From assembly GCA_029261035.1 (NCBI GenBank), contig JAJDCD010000025.1, positions 323,952 to 387,951 of the forward strand: a stretch of DNA of 64,000 nucleotides. Reading direction: 5' to 3'. Position 1 is the stretch's first letter. The number at the start of each line of letters is the position of its first letter. Shown here in pieces: positions 42,961 through 53,600 of this stretch. The position numbers and the translations under genes were made by a program. Under the pieces are notes generated by a model. It was not told where the DNA came from. It made no database searches and saw nothing but the letters and a program-made list of their open reading frames with translations. The stretch is from Candidatus Omnitrophota bacterium (GTDB lineage Bacteria > Omnitrophota > Omnitrophia > Omnitrophales > JACROU01).

Positions 42961-44046
42961 CTACGAATCAAACCCCTCACTCAACCTTTTCGCTCGGTCT
43001 TCCCTCGCTAGGGCTTGAATAACGTCGTCTAATTGGCCCTCTAGAATAGCATCGAGTGAATGTAAAGTCAATCCAATGCGATGGTCTGTTACCCTATTAT
43101 CCGGGAAGTTATAGGTCCTTATCTTCCCTGAACGGTCTCCAGTACCTACCATCGAGCGTCTTTGGACAGACAATTCTTTGTTTTTTATCTCTTGTTCATA
43201 GTCGTAAAGTCTTGCTCTTAATATCTTTAAGGCTTTATCCTTGTTCTTGTGTTGAGATTTTTCATCCTGACAGCTAACCACAAGTTTTGTAGGTATATGG
43301 GTAATTCGAACGGCAGAATCCGTCGTATTTACACTTTGCCCACCTGGCCCTGAAGAACGGTAAACATCCACACGAATGTCACCAGGGTCAATTTGGACTT
43401 CTACCTCACTCACTTCCGCCAAAACAACTACGGTCACTGCAGAAGTATGAATTCGTCCACTGGCTTCTGTTTCAGGAACTCTCTGCACACGGTGAATTCC
43501 TGCTTCAAAACGAAATACTTGAAAAGCATTCGCCCCGGCCACTTCAATCACTATTTCTTTATAGCCACCTTTTCCTGTTTCATTAGAACTTAAAATTTCA
43601 AATTTAAATCCTTTCTGAACACAATATTTGGTGTACATGCGAAATAGATCTGCCGCAAAAAGGGCCGCTTCTTCCCCTCCCGTGCCCGCACGAATTTCAA
43701 TAATCGTATCTTTATCGCTATCTGGATCCGACTGTTCCAATAATTTCTCTTCTAGCTGTAGTTGAACTGTTTTTCTTTTTTTAGCGAGTGCATCTAACTC
43801 TTCTTCAGAAATATCTTTCAGTTCTTTTTCTGTTTCAGGATCTTCAAGCATGGAGTTTAGATCAGCAACTTCTTTGTCTATTTTTTTAAGCGCTTCAAAA
43901 ATTTCGACAACAGGACGAATTCGCGCCAACTCTCTAGATACAGCCTGTAGCCTAGTGGTATCCTGAGCAATCTCTGGTTTGCTTAGCTCAGACTCTAACT
44001 CTCTCGCTCTTTTTTCTAATGTTTCTAGTTTATCTTGTAATGACAT
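42961..44046 (-). CDS. prfA: Peptide chain release factor 1
   Basis: Recognises UAA/UAG and triggers hydrolysis. 361 residues. Anticodon-like region HRVQRVPETEASGRIHTSA (P-x-T type) and the catalytic YRSSGPGGQSVNTTDSAVRI. Coiled N-terminal domain as usual. Its Gln in GGQ would be methylated by the neighbouring PrmC. Confidence 0.97.
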   Translation of the reverse strand: MSLQDKLETLEKRARELESELSKPEIAQDTTRLQAVSRELARIRPVVEIFEALKKIDKEVADLNSMLEDPETEKELKDISEEELDALAKKRKTVQLQLEEKLLEQSDPDSDKDTIIEIRAGTGGEEAALFAADLFRMYTKYCVQKGFKFEILSSNETGKGGYKEIVIEVAGANAFQVFRFEAGIHRVQRVPETEASGRIHTSAVTVVVLAEVSEVEVQIDPGDIRVDVYRSSGPGGQSVNTTDSAVRITHIPTKLVVSCQDEKSQHKNKDKALKILRARLYDYEQEIKNKELSVQRRSMVGTGDRSGKIRTYNFPDNRVTDHRIGLTLHSLDAILEGQLDDVIQALAREDRAKRLSEGFDS

Positions 44047-44081
44047 GCTTTCCCTTTGTTTACTAGCGTCTTCTCTAAAAT

Positions 44082-44127
44082 AAAAAAGGCCAAGAAACGA
44101 TACGATTATCTATATCGTTCCTTGACC
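44082..44127 (-). terminator. Terminator downstream of rpmE
   Basis: Reading leftward: GGTCAAGGAACGATA faces TATCGTTTCTTGGCC with a ten-base loop and two mismatches, followed by six T. It divides the rho-rpmE side from prfA. Confidence 0.85.
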
Positions 44128-44162
44128 TTTAAGACGGCTTTCTCAAGCCTAATACTTTTTAG

Positions 44163-44720
44163 CTAAGCTTTGTCTTCTTTATTTTCTTCAGCTTTTTCTT
44201 CAGGCTTTGCTTTTTCTGGTGCTTCGTTCTTTTCTTCAGCAACAGAATCTTTCGCTGCATTTTCCGAAGCGTCCGCTTTTGGAGCTCCTTCTACTGCTAC
44301 AGCTTCTTCAGCCTTAGGAGCTTCTTCTACTTTTGGTGCCGCAGCTTCTTGCTTCAGTTTTTCAGCAGCTTTTTTCTCTTCTTTCTCAGCACGCTCTTTT
44401 GCTTTCGCTTCTTCTTTACGAGCTTTCTCTAGCTTTTTCTCTTCTTTTTCTTGCTCGATGCGCTCGTGCTCTCTTGACTTCTTAGCTAACTCTTCTTCTT
44501 TTTTCTTTTTCTTTAGCTCTTCTGCATCCGCAAATTTCTTCTTAAACTTATCAATTCTACCAGCGGTATCCATCAGTTTTTGCTTACCTGTATAAAAAGG
44601 ATGACAAGCAGCGCAAACGTCTATTGCTAAATTTTGTTTTGTGCTACGTGTTTCATAGGTTGCCCCACACGCACATTTGATTGTTGTAACCTCATATTGA
44701 GGATGAATTTCTGCTTTCAT
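44163..44720 (-). CDS. rpmE: 50S ribosomal protein L31 with long charged tail
   Basis: 185 residues. The first 70 are a complete L31 with zinc cysteines: [16 protein letters not shown] and [20 protein letters not shown], then [10 protein letters not shown]. An extra tail of about 115 residues rich in Lys, Glu and Ala follows (for example [20 protein letters not shown]), far longer than usual L31 of about 70-80. The tail is low-complexity, likely unstructured, and may not be on the ribosome's folded part. AAGGAGG lies upstream of the start. It follows rho by about 110 bases and has its own terminator. Confidence 0.9.
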   Translation of the reverse strand: MKAEIHPQYEVTTIKCACGATYETRSTKQNLAIDVCAACHPFYTGKQKLMDTAGRIDKFKKKFADAEELKKKKKEEELAKKSREHERIEQEKEEKKLEKARKEEAKAKERAEKEEKKAAEKLKQEAAAPKVEEAPKAEEAVAVEGAPKADASENAAKDSVAEEKNEAPEKAKPEEKAEENKEDKA

Positions 44721-44833
44721 TGTCTTATTAAAACCTCCTTGAAAAAGGCGAGAATTATAGCATTATGGTATGGGCATGGCAAGGATAAAGACATTTGCCA
44801 GACTTACCTTAATTGCTGTTTCAGGCCTATAAA

Positions 44834-46186
44834 TTAGTCTGATTTACCTAAACTCATTAAGAATTCGGCATTCGATTTTGTCTTAGAAATACGATCCACC
44901 AACAGCTCCATAGCCTCAACAGAACTCAGTTCGTTTAAGACCTTTCTTAAGAGCCAGACACGAGTTAGCTCATCTGGATGCATAAGAATATCCTCTTTAC
45001 GCGTATTCGATTTCTTAACATCAATAGCTGGGTAAATACGTTTTTGGAATAAGCTTCGATCCAACTGAATTTCCATATTACCGGTCCCTTTAAATTCCTC
45101 GAAAATAACCTCATCCATTCGGGAACCTGTATCTACAAGGGCCGTAGCTATAATCGTTAAACTTCCACCTTCTTCCACATTTCTAGCAGCACCAAAAAAA
45201 CGTTTTGGTTTATGAAGCGCATTCGAATCCACACCCCCTGAAAGAATTTTTCCAGAATGAGGCTCTACCGTATTATAGGCACGTGCTAAACGAGTAATAC
45301 TATCCAACAAGATAACAACGTCTTTTTTGTGTTCCACAAGTCGTTTTGCTTTTTCAATAACCATTTCAGCAACTTGAAGATGTCGTTCGGCGGGCTCATC
45401 AAAAGTAGATGCAACCACTTCGCCTTTAACAGAACGGATCATGTCCGTTACCTCTTCAGGCCGTTCATCAATCAAGAGAACGATCATTGTCACCTCAGGA
45501 TGATTTTGAGTAATACTATTTGCAAGCTTCTGTAAAAGAATCGTTTTACCACTATAAGGAGGCGCTACAATCAAACCTCTTTGCCCTTTCCCTGTAGGTG
45601 TCAAAATATCCATGATACGTGTAGACACTTCATCAGGTGCATTTTCCAAAAGAAGTCTCTCATCTGGGTACAAGGGCGTTAAATCATCAAACGGAATTTT
45701 ATCTTTTATTTTATCAGGAGACTCAAAGTTCACTTTCTCAACTTTCAACAAAGCAAAGTAACGTTCCCCTTCTTTAGGAGGGCGAATCTGTCCGCTAACG
45801 GTGTCCCCTTTTCTTAAACTAAATTTTCTAATCTGAGAGGGTGAAACATAAATATCATCCGGACAAGGAAGGTAATTATAATTTGGAGACCTTAAGAACC
45901 CAAAACCATCCTGCAAAATTTCCAGAACGCCTTCTCCATACATAGCTCCGTTTTCACCGGTGCGGGATTGCAAGATTTTAAAAATGAGCTCCTGCTTTTT
46001 TAGTCCCGGTCCAATTTCCACACCTTTCTCTTGAGCCAGTTCCGACAATTCCACCGTGCTCATTCTCTTCAACGTAGTTACATTAAAAAGAGGTTCTTTT
46101 CCTTCAGCTTCTTTCGTTTGTACAGAATCAGCAGGTTTCCCTTTTGTCCCTGTAGATTTTTTGACTGACTTTGAATCTTTAACCAT
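44834..46186 (-). CDS. rho: Transcription termination factor Rho
   Basis: RNA-dependent ATPase that ends transcription. 450 residues. N-terminal basic lead, Rho_N fold ([20 protein letters not shown]), cold-shock-type RNA site with [20 protein letters not shown], Walker [41 protein letters not shown], and [20 protein letters not shown]. The P-loop reads PYSGKT versus the common PKAGKT. Sits between coaE and rpmE. Confidence 0.97.
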   Translation of the reverse strand: MVKDSKSVKKSTGTKGKPADSVQTKEAEGKEPLFNVTTLKRMSTVELSELAQEKGVEIGPGLKKQELIFKILQSRTGENGAMYGEGVLEILQDGFGFLRSPNYNYLPCPDDIYVSPSQIRKFSLRKGDTVSGQIRPPKEGERYFALLKVEKVNFESPDKIKDKIPFDDLTPLYPDERLLLENAPDEVSTRIMDILTPTGKGQRGLIVAPPYSGKTILLQKLANSITQNHPEVTMIVLLIDERPEEVTDMIRSVKGEVVASTFDEPAERHLQVAEMVIEKAKRLVEHKKDVVILLDSITRLARAYNTVEPHSGKILSGGVDSNALHKPKRFFGAARNVEEGGSLTIIATALVDTGSRMDEVIFEEFKGTGNMEIQLDRSLFQKRIYPAIDVKKSNTRKEDILMHPDELTRVWLLRKVLNELSSVEAMELLVDRISKTKSNAEFLMSLGKSD

Positions 46187-46204
46187 TTTATTTCTCCTAT
46201 TAAT

Positions 46205-46804
46205 TTAATTAAATATTTTTTCCCAAACGTGCTTTACTTGCTTTTGGGTATTGCTTAACGTTCGTTCATTACGAATAACATAATCTGCTTTTTTCTTCTT
46301 CTCAGCCAAACTCATCTGAGATTTAATTCTTTTTTTTATTTCCGATGTTTCTAAACCTGTTTTTTTCTTCAATCGATCTATTTGTATCTTTTGACTTACC
46401 GCAACCACCACCGTTTTATCTACTTTTCGGTGAAAACCCGTTTCGAATAAAAGCGGAACTTCTAAAACACAAACACCTTTATGTTTTTTAATAAACCTGC
46501 TCAATTCCAAAAACACAAAAGGATGAATGATGGATTCTAAAATCTTTTTTTTTCGCGCATTATTAAAAATTAACGCTGCTATCTTTTTCTTATTTAAACT
46601 ACCACTCGAATTCAAAATCGAATCCGGTTTAAATGCATGACAAATCTTTTTATAAGTAGGAGTACCTTTTTTAAGAGCTTTATGTGCCAACCGATCACTA
46701 TCAACAACCTTAGCTCCGAGCTGTTTAAACATGTGAGCTACAGTCGTTTTTCCTGTCCCAACACCCCCTGTCAGGCCAATCACTCTAGGCTTCTTATTCC
46801 TCAT
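46205..46804 (-). CDS. coaE: Dephospho-CoA kinase
   Basis: Last step of coenzyme A synthesis. 199 residues. P-loop GLTGGVGTGKTTVAHMFKQL, KVVDSDRLAHKALKKGTP and VLEVPLLFETGFHRKVDKTV. Start overlaps polA's end by 11 bases, the frequent polA-coaE arrangement. rho follows 18 bases later. Confidence 0.95.
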   Translation of the reverse strand: MRNKKPRVIGLTGGVGTGKTTVAHMFKQLGAKVVDSDRLAHKALKKGTPTYKKICHAFKPDSILNSSGSLNKKKIAALIFNNARKKKILESIIHPFVFLELSRFIKKHKGVCVLEVPLLFETGFHRKVDKTVVVAVSQKIQIDRLKKKTGLETSEIKKRIKSQMSLAEKKKKADYVIRNERTLSNTQKQVKHVWEKIFN

Positions 46805-49466
46805 ACCAACTCTTTCCTACCGATAAATCTACAATTAATGGTACCTTCAGTTTTAAAGCCCTTTCCATTTCTTCTGTCACCAGCTTTGTAATTTCATCCA
46901 ACTCAGTCTCCGGCACATCAAATACAAGCTCGTCATGTACTTGTAAAATCATTTTTGTTTCGTATTTCTTTTCCAATAATTTTTTATCCAACTCAAGCAT
47001 TGCCAATTTAATCAAGTCTGCTGCAGAACCCTGAAGAGGAGCGTTAATCGCAGCCCTTTCTGCAAATTGCCGCCTCATTCCATTGGAGCTATTAATTTCT
47101 GGAAAGTAAGCGCGGCGTCCTAATATCGTAGTAACAAAACCATTTTTCTGAGCTTTCTCTTTTTGTGATTCTAAATATTCTTTAACATGGTCATATCGCT
47201 TGAAGTAATTTTTAATAAATTCATCTGCTTCAGGAATGCTCATGTTTAAATCTTTAGAAAGACCAAATGCTGTTTTCCCATAAATAATACTGAAATTCAC
47301 CGTCTTAGCCGAATAACGCATTTCTTTAGTAACATCTTCTTCTTTTACATCAAAAAGAAGTGCTGCCGTATATTTATGTACATCCACTCCTTCTTGAAAA
47401 GCTTTACATAGATTTGGATCTTCCGAAAAATGAGCTAATAATCTTAACTCCACCTGAGAGTAATCCGCAGAAACCAAACTTCGGTTTTTATCTCTAGGAA
47501 TAAATGCCCTACGAATTTGCCTCCCTAAATCGGATTTAATCGGAATATTCTGAAGGTTTGGATTAGAGCTACTTAAACGCCCCGTAGCTGCGATCGTCTG
47601 ATTAAATGATGTATGAACTAAATCGTCTTTATCAACAAGCTCGGGTAAAGCATCTACATATGTAGATTTAAGTTTTGCTCTCCCCCTATAATCTAATATT
47701 AATTTAGGAACTTCATGCTCTGCAGCCAGCTTCTCTAGTACGGAAACATCTGTAGAAAAGCCTGTTTTTGTCTTCTTCACGACCGGAAGCTCTAACTTAG
47801 TAAATAAAATCTCAGCAAGTTGTTTGGTTGAATTTATATTGAATTCTTCTCCGGAGTGCTTATAGATCTGCTTAGTGAGCTGTTCTAATTCTTTATCGAG
47901 CTTTTTAGACAATTTCTTTAGAAAATCTATATCTAATTTAATTCCATTAATTTCCATCCGTCCCAGAACCACCGATAAAGGAAGCTCCAAATCATTCAGT
48001 AAATCTTCCCCTTCGTTTTCTTTCAAAATCTTTTTTATCTTTTTCTCAATACGAAAAACACAGTCTGCATCTTCACAAGCATATTCATAAACTTGCTTTA
48101 AAGGAACCTCATCCATGGTGACAGAGCTTTTACCCGAACCCAACAAACCTTTCGTCGGGATCTTTCGAACCCCAAGATAATTCATCGAAATTTCATCCAA
48201 ATTGTGGTTAGGTTTAGCTGGATTAATAAGATAAGAAGCAATCATCGTATCAAATGAAAGCCCTTTCATTTCAACACCATGTTTTAGAATAACAATCCAA
48301 TCATATTTAATGTTTTGTCCTACTTTTTTAATTTTTTCATTTTCGAGAATAGGCCGTAACGCTTCTATTACTTGTTCTCGAGGAAGCCCTTCCCCTTTGT
48401 GTTCTGGGTGAGAACAAGGCACATAGTAAGCTTGTAGGTCCTTAAAAGAGAAACTAAATCCCACCAAACTAGCCTGCGTTGGTTCTGTAGAAGTTGTCTC
48501 CGTATCTACTGATACTTTTTTAGCTTTTTCTAATTCAGAAACCAAATCTTTTAGCTTTTTCTCAGTATCAACCAGAATATAATCTCTATCTTCAGATTTT
48601 GCATCTGCCGTTGATTCCACACTTTTTAACAATGTTCTAAATTCAAATTTTTTATACAATTCAACTAACTTATTCTGGTTTGGCTCCTTAACTTTGAGAT
48701 CTTCGAACTTAACTTTGATTGGCGCTGACGTATCAATCGTTGCCAGGTCTCTAGACATGTATGCCAGCTTTTTATTCTCTTTTAAAGACTTCTTAACCGC
48801 TTCTCCCTTAACATCGTCTACATGCTCATATATTTTGTCCAAAGAACCAAAGTTATTCAATAAGCTAATCGCTGTCTTTTCCCCTACTTTAGGGACTCCT
48901 GGGATATTATCTGCAGCATCCCCCATCAAAGCCATAAGATCAAGCACCTTCTCTGGCCCCAACCCCTGATAACGCTCTTCTACCTTTTTCGAATCATAAA
49001 TAAGACCCGCTTTATGAGGGTTATAGATAAAAATTGAAGGTGTTACAAGCTGCAAAAAGTCCTTATCCCCTGAAACAACATATACCTTATATTTCTCTTT
49101 CGAGGCCTTAACGGCCAAGGTTCCTAAAAGATCATCCGCCTCAAAACCCTCCATTTCAAACATAGGTATATTATAGGCCGCTATCATCTCTTTAATGAGA
49201 GGCATTTGGCTTCTTAAGTCCTCTGGCATAGGCTTTCTCTGAGCCTTGTACTCTTTATACTGCTCATGCCTAAAGGTAGGCCCTTTCACATCAAAGCAAA
49301 CCCCTATTAAATCGGGCTTATCCTCTTCTATGAGCTTACGAATCATGGTTAAAACACCATATATAGCATTCGTAGGCTGACCTTTAGAGGTTATTAGGCC
49401 TTGAATAGCATAAAAAGCTCTGTAACAAAATGAATTTCCGTCTATTAGGTATATTTTTTGTTTCAT
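46794..49466 (-). CDS. polA: DNA polymerase I
   Basis: 890 residues with all three domains. N-terminal 5'-3' exonuclease (LIDGNSFCYRAFYAIQGL, YVVSGDKDFLQLVTP, MGDAADNIPGVPKVGEKTA), a middle 3'-5' exonuclease with apparently complete acidic residues (VDTETTSTEP, QNIKYDW, YACEDADCVFR), and the polymerase (SADYSQVELRLLAHFSED, KTVNFSIIYGKTAFGLS, QVHDELVFDVPE). So proofreading is probably active. First gene of the leftward polA-coaE-rho run. Confidence 0.97.
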   Translation of the reverse strand: MKQKIYLIDGNSFCYRAFYAIQGLITSKGQPTNAIYGVLTMIRKLIEEDKPDLIGVCFDVKGPTFRHEQYKEYKAQRKPMPEDLRSQMPLIKEMIAAYNIPMFEMEGFEADDLLGTLAVKASKEKYKVYVVSGDKDFLQLVTPSIFIYNPHKAGLIYDSKKVEERYQGLGPEKVLDLMALMGDAADNIPGVPKVGEKTAISLLNNFGSLDKIYEHVDDVKGEAVKKSLKENKKLAYMSRDLATIDTSAPIKVKFEDLKVKEPNQNKLVELYKKFEFRTLLKSVESTADAKSEDRDYILVDTEKKLKDLVSELEKAKKVSVDTETTSTEPTQASLVGFSFSFKDLQAYYVPCSHPEHKGEGLPREQVIEALRPILENEKIKKVGQNIKYDWIVILKHGVEMKGLSFDTMIASYLINPAKPNHNLDEISMNYLGVRKIPTKGLLGSGKSSVTMDEVPLKQVYEYACEDADCVFRIEKKIKKILKENEGEDLLNDLELPLSVVLGRMEINGIKLDIDFLKKLSKKLDKELEQLTKQIYKHSGEEFNINSTKQLAEILFTKLELPVVKKTKTGFSTDVSVLEKLAAEHEVPKLILDYRGRAKLKSTYVDALPELVDKDDLVHTSFNQTIAATGRLSSSNPNLQNIPIKSDLGRQIRRAFIPRDKNRSLVSADYSQVELRLLAHFSEDPNLCKAFQEGVDVHKYTAALLFDVKEEDVTKEMRYSAKTVNFSIIYGKTAFGLSKDLNMSIPEADEFIKNYFKRYDHVKEYLESQKEKAQKNGFVTTILGRRAYFPEINSSNGMRRQFAERAAINAPLQGSAADLIKLAMLELDKKLLEKKYETKMILQVHDELVFDVPETELDEITKLVTEEMERALKLKVPLIVDLSVGKSWYEE

Positions 49467-49751
49467 GAAGATTTATAGGGTTGGAACCAGATGAAACTGG
49501 TATCAGTACTACTTAAAAGTGCCTTTCATAATTTTGAATTTTGATAATTTTCTCTTATTTAAGAACATAATAACTTGGAAACAATATTAATTTGATTGGA
49601 AATAGTATTTTGAAGATAATTCGTGGGATCTCAATAATTTACGCGACGTTGAACATTTCCTATATATAATGTGTAGACTAAAGTATCTGATTCCAAAAAG
49701 CAAGAATTATATTTACACTATATATATAGTCTATTTTAAAGGAGCTAATTC
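49467..49751. promoter_or_regulatory. Divergent intergenic region, polA / O-methyltransferase
   Basis: No gene in 285 bp. On the plus strand a TATAAT box lies at 49665-49670 without an obvious 17-bp-spaced -35. TAGACTA (49674-49680) and TAGTCTA (49727-49733) form an inverted repeat just before the ribosome site (AAAGGAG, 49738-49744) of the methyltransferase. This could be an operator. Confidence 0.45.
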
Positions 49752-50387
49752 ATGCACTCACTTGTAGAAGAAGCATTAGAACAATACTGTTTAGAACACA
49801 GCACCCCTGACTCGAACCTTTTTCAGCAAATAACAGAAGAGACTCACCAATCAACAGATCTCCCTCAGATGCTTACAGGTAATATTGAAGGAACTCTACT
49901 GAAACTCTTAGTTCAGATTTCAGGGGCAAAACTGGCATTGGAAATTGGAACCTTTACAGGATATAGCGCCCTTAAAATTGCCGAAGGACTTCCCCTTGAC
50001 GGAAAGATCATCACCTGTGACATTAGTGAGAAATACACAGACATAGCCAAAGAGTTTTGGAGCCGGAGTACCCACCTGCCCAAAATTGAATTACGGCTAG
50101 CACCTGCTTTGGAAACGATAGACAAAATAAGCGAACCCTTAGACTTTGTTTTCATTGATGCAGATAAGGAAAACTATTCTAACTATTGGGAGTCTTGCAT
50201 TCCCAAGGTACGTTCCGGAGGAATCATTGTTGCCGACAATGTGTTATGGAGCGGTCGTGTTTTAAACCCTAGCAAAAAATCAGACAAAGCAATCCATGCC
50301 TTTAATACGCTCGTAAAACAAGATAAGCGTGTGGAACAAGTTCTCCTGTCGGTACGAGATGGCATCACCATTGCCAGAAAAAAGTAA
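49752..50387 (+). CDS. Class I SAM-dependent O-methyltransferase (caffeoyl-CoA-type)
   Basis: 211 residues, a metal-dependent O-methyltransferase of the catechol/caffeoyl-CoA family. Motif I ALEIGTFTGYSALKIAEGLP, motif II ITCDISEKYTDIAKEFW, metal-site DFVFIDADKENYSNYWESC and SGGIIVADNVLWSGRVL. The substrate is not known. AAAGGAG precedes the ATG. No operon partner: the giant exoprotein follows only after 263 bases. Confidence 0.93.
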   Translation: MHSLVEEALEQYCLEHSTPDSNLFQQITEETHQSTDLPQMLTGNIEGTLLKLLVQISGAKLALEIGTFTGYSALKIAEGLPLDGKIITCDISEKYTDIAKEFWSRSTHLPKIELRLAPALETIDKISEPLDFVFIDADKENYSNYWESCIPKVRSGGIIVADNVLWSGRVLNPSKKSDKAIHAFNTLVKQDKRVEQVLLSVRDGITIARKK

Positions 50388-50650
50388 ATTCACACTGACA
50401 GAGTTACCATAAAGACGAAGCCTCTTAAAAATGTACTCGAAAAATAATTTCTAAGTATAGTGGGTAAATTATCAGAACCATACCAGGACTAATGCCCCCT
50501 AAAAAAAAGGCTTTTTTTACCTAAATACCCCTTTAACTGCAACCGATATCTCTTTATACTCCCTAGTCCATTTGGGGATTGTATGGATTGAGCTAATTTG
50601 CAAGGCTAACCCCCTACTGTTAAACTTTTTATTATGGGGTAAGGAGCATG
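50388..50650. promoter_or_regulatory. Leader of the giant exoprotein gene
   Basis: No gene in 263 bp. AAAAAAAAGGCTTTTTTT (50502-50519) is a palindromic A/T stretch that may be a weak terminator of the methyltransferase. Farther on, TTGGGG..CCCCCT (50571-50625) brackets a looser GAGC/GGCT pair, so the leader could fold. The ribosome site AAGGAG (50641-50646) serves ATG 50651. I looked for a cyclic-di-GMP riboswitch and did not find its core. Confidence 0.45.
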
Positions 50651-53600
50651 ATGTTCCAAACTAAACGTAAAACACATAGAGATAAAAACGTCACTATTTT
50701 CGTAGCCGTGATCGTTTGCCTATTTTTTTCTGTAGGTTCCCTCTATGCTCTTCCTCAACAATCTGAAGTTGTTTCTGGAAATGCAAATTTCGATCAATCC
50801 GATTCCAGCACGTTAAATATCACAGCTTCTGATAATTCGATTATCAATTACTCTTCTTTCAATATCGCTCAAAACGAAACAGTTAATTTCTTCTTACCTT
50901 CCGTCGACTCATTTTCTTTGAACCGGGTTATCGATGGTGGACAAACTCAAATTTTAGGAACACTTACGGCTAACGGAAATTTGATCTTAGTTAATACGGA
51001 TGGATTTTTCTTTGGCTCTTCTGCTGACGTTCAAGTCGGTGGACTTATTGCTTCTGGTTTAGATATCTCAAATCAAAACTTTTTGAATGGAAATTATATT
51101 TTTGGATCTATCGATGACGCACTTAATCAATCTTTATCCCAAGTTGTTAATCAAGGAACGATTGTTACCCGTGATGGAGGTTTTGCAATTTTAGTTGCAG
51201 GTGCTGTTAGCAACGAAGGAATTATTCAAGCTCCTCTCGGAACAGCAATTCTTGCCGCCGGCGAAGTTGTCACTGTCGGAGTTTCTGCAAACAATCTTGT
51301 TTCCATCGCAATTGATGAAGCTGTTTCATCTCAAGTTCTAGATGCCGACGGAAATCCAATCTCAAATCAAATTTCAAATGACGGACAAATTACAGCTCCA
51401 AATGGTAAAGTGATGCTCAAAGCAAAAGCCATGGATGATATCTTTGACCAATCCATAAACATGGAAGGTCATATTGAAGCCGATCAGGCTGTCATGAAAG
51501 ACGGTGTGATCGAAATCTTCGGCTCAGGAGATATTTCAATGACAGGGCAAATCGATGCTCGAAAAGGCGGTATCGACATTTCAACCCCAAAGTCCGTTAA
51601 CGTATCTGGAAATTATAATGCGAGTGAAAATGACTTTACTATAGAGGTAGGAAAAAACATAAATATAACAAAGCCATTAACGACCGTTGGAGACACTAAC
51701 TTTAGAGCTAATGAAAGTATTTTAGTGTTATCCAACATATCCACAGAGGCTGGGGATTTATCCTTCATAGCCGACCTAGATCAGAACGGCACAGGAGCAA
51801 TCACTCAGATAGCAAACACTTCTATTGAAACCACCAGCTTCGGAGATATTACCTTTGAAGCATCTGAAGACATTTCCTTATCCCATATAAGTAGTGTCGG
51901 TTCGGTTACAGTAGAGACAGCTTCTGACCTTTATATTAAAGGTGACATTCTCTCTATAGGAAACACCGATTTCTCAGCTGCTGGGGACATACAAATAGAA
52001 GCTGATATTACGGTTCAATCAGGAAACCTCCGTATTCTAGCTGATTCTGATTTGAACGGTTCTGGCGGAATTGTCCAATTAGCTAATACAGAGATAAAAA
52101 CCGTCACCTCTGGAGATATTACTCTTAAAGCTTCTGAACCTACACAACTGGAAACCGTGGTTTCTGCTGGAAGCCTTACTGTAGAATCCGCTTCCGATAT
52201 CCAGATTAATGCTCCTATCACCGCAATTGGCAATAGTGAGTTCAAATCAGACAATAATATATATGTTACCTCTGATATTACTGTAGATTCCGGTAATCTT
52301 AGTTTACTAGCAGATGCAGATTTAGATGGATCAGGCGCTTATTTACAAACAGCCGGAACCATCAAAACTACCACATTTGGAGATATTACCCTTACCAGCT
52401 CGGGCACGAGCAGCGTTGGAAGTGTCATCTCAGCAGGCCATCTCTATCTTAATAGTGCTGGATCCCCTGCTACCTATACTCAATTATTAGATACCAAGGT
52501 AGAAACCGCTGGATCCTTAATTATTGCGGATCAGTCTACTTATAACGCTGGAAACGCTACTTTAGAAATTGCTAAGGATTTCATCAATTTAGGTCAATTT
52601 ATACCCGGCATCTCGACAGTCCATCTTATCGGACCTGCAGAAGCCATCGTCCAAGGTGATAATACATATCACAACTTGGTCATTATCGAACCAGGAAAGA
52701 CAGTCACATTTGAGTCCGGTTCCACTCAAACCATCACTGGTATTTTTACTGCCCAAGGCGGATTCGGGAAGCTTCTTACCCTAAAATCTTCCCAAGCCGA
52801 AATCCCTTGGAAAATTAATGCCACCGGTACGAGTGATTTGCAATTCGTCCGAGTTCTCAATTCTGACAATGTCAATATCCACGGTCCACCATTGGCGCCT
52901 CTTTACAGTCAAAACGCTTTAGGTAATACAGGTTGGGACTTCTCACAGTCAGGCCCTGTCTGGACTGGCTCTAATTCCCTTATTTGGTCTGATTCTCTTA
53001 ATTGGAACGGTGGATTTGTGCCCTCGTCAGGAGACATTGTGTCTTTTTCTGATCTTTCTGGGTCAAACTCTATTTCAGACTCCCCTTTCGAAATATCTGG
53101 TTTAACTCTTAATTCTTCATATTCTGGAAATCTCTCTTTAAATAGTAATTTAGTGGTCAATGGAAATGTCAGCTTAGCTGGCGGCACTCTTGAAACAAAT
53201 GGTCACTCCATTTCAGCATCTGGATCCTTCGAAACCTCTGGAACGCAAATTGATGCTTTTGGTGGATTGACGGTAGATGCTCAAACCATCGAAATCAGCG
53301 GTCAAATTATTGGGTCTGAGTTGATCCAATTTACTGGAATCGACGGAACCACATTAAAATCAGATTCCAGCATTGTGGCTCATTCTGGCACAATAGTTTT
53401 GTATAGCCCAAATGGGGATACCATCCTAGAATCTGGCTCTTCGATTGATGTCTCTTCCCCATCCGCTCAAGGAGGAACTATTCACGTCCTTGGAAACCGA
53501 GTTGGACTTATTAATGCCTCTCTCAATGCTTCTGGACCTTTAGGTGGTGGAACTATTCTAGTGGGTGGTGAATATCGTGGACAAGGAGATATCCCAACAG

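Noticed and set aside
44170-44595. 141-residue plus frame opposite rpmE (Ser/Phe-rich)
   Set aside because: Antisense of the Lys/Glu tail; low-complexity mirror without a ribosome site.
50560-50640. Possible cyclic-di-GMP riboswitch before the giant exoprotein
   Set aside because: GC-paired ends and GCAAGGCTAA were suggestive, but the conserved core of that riboswitch class is absent.
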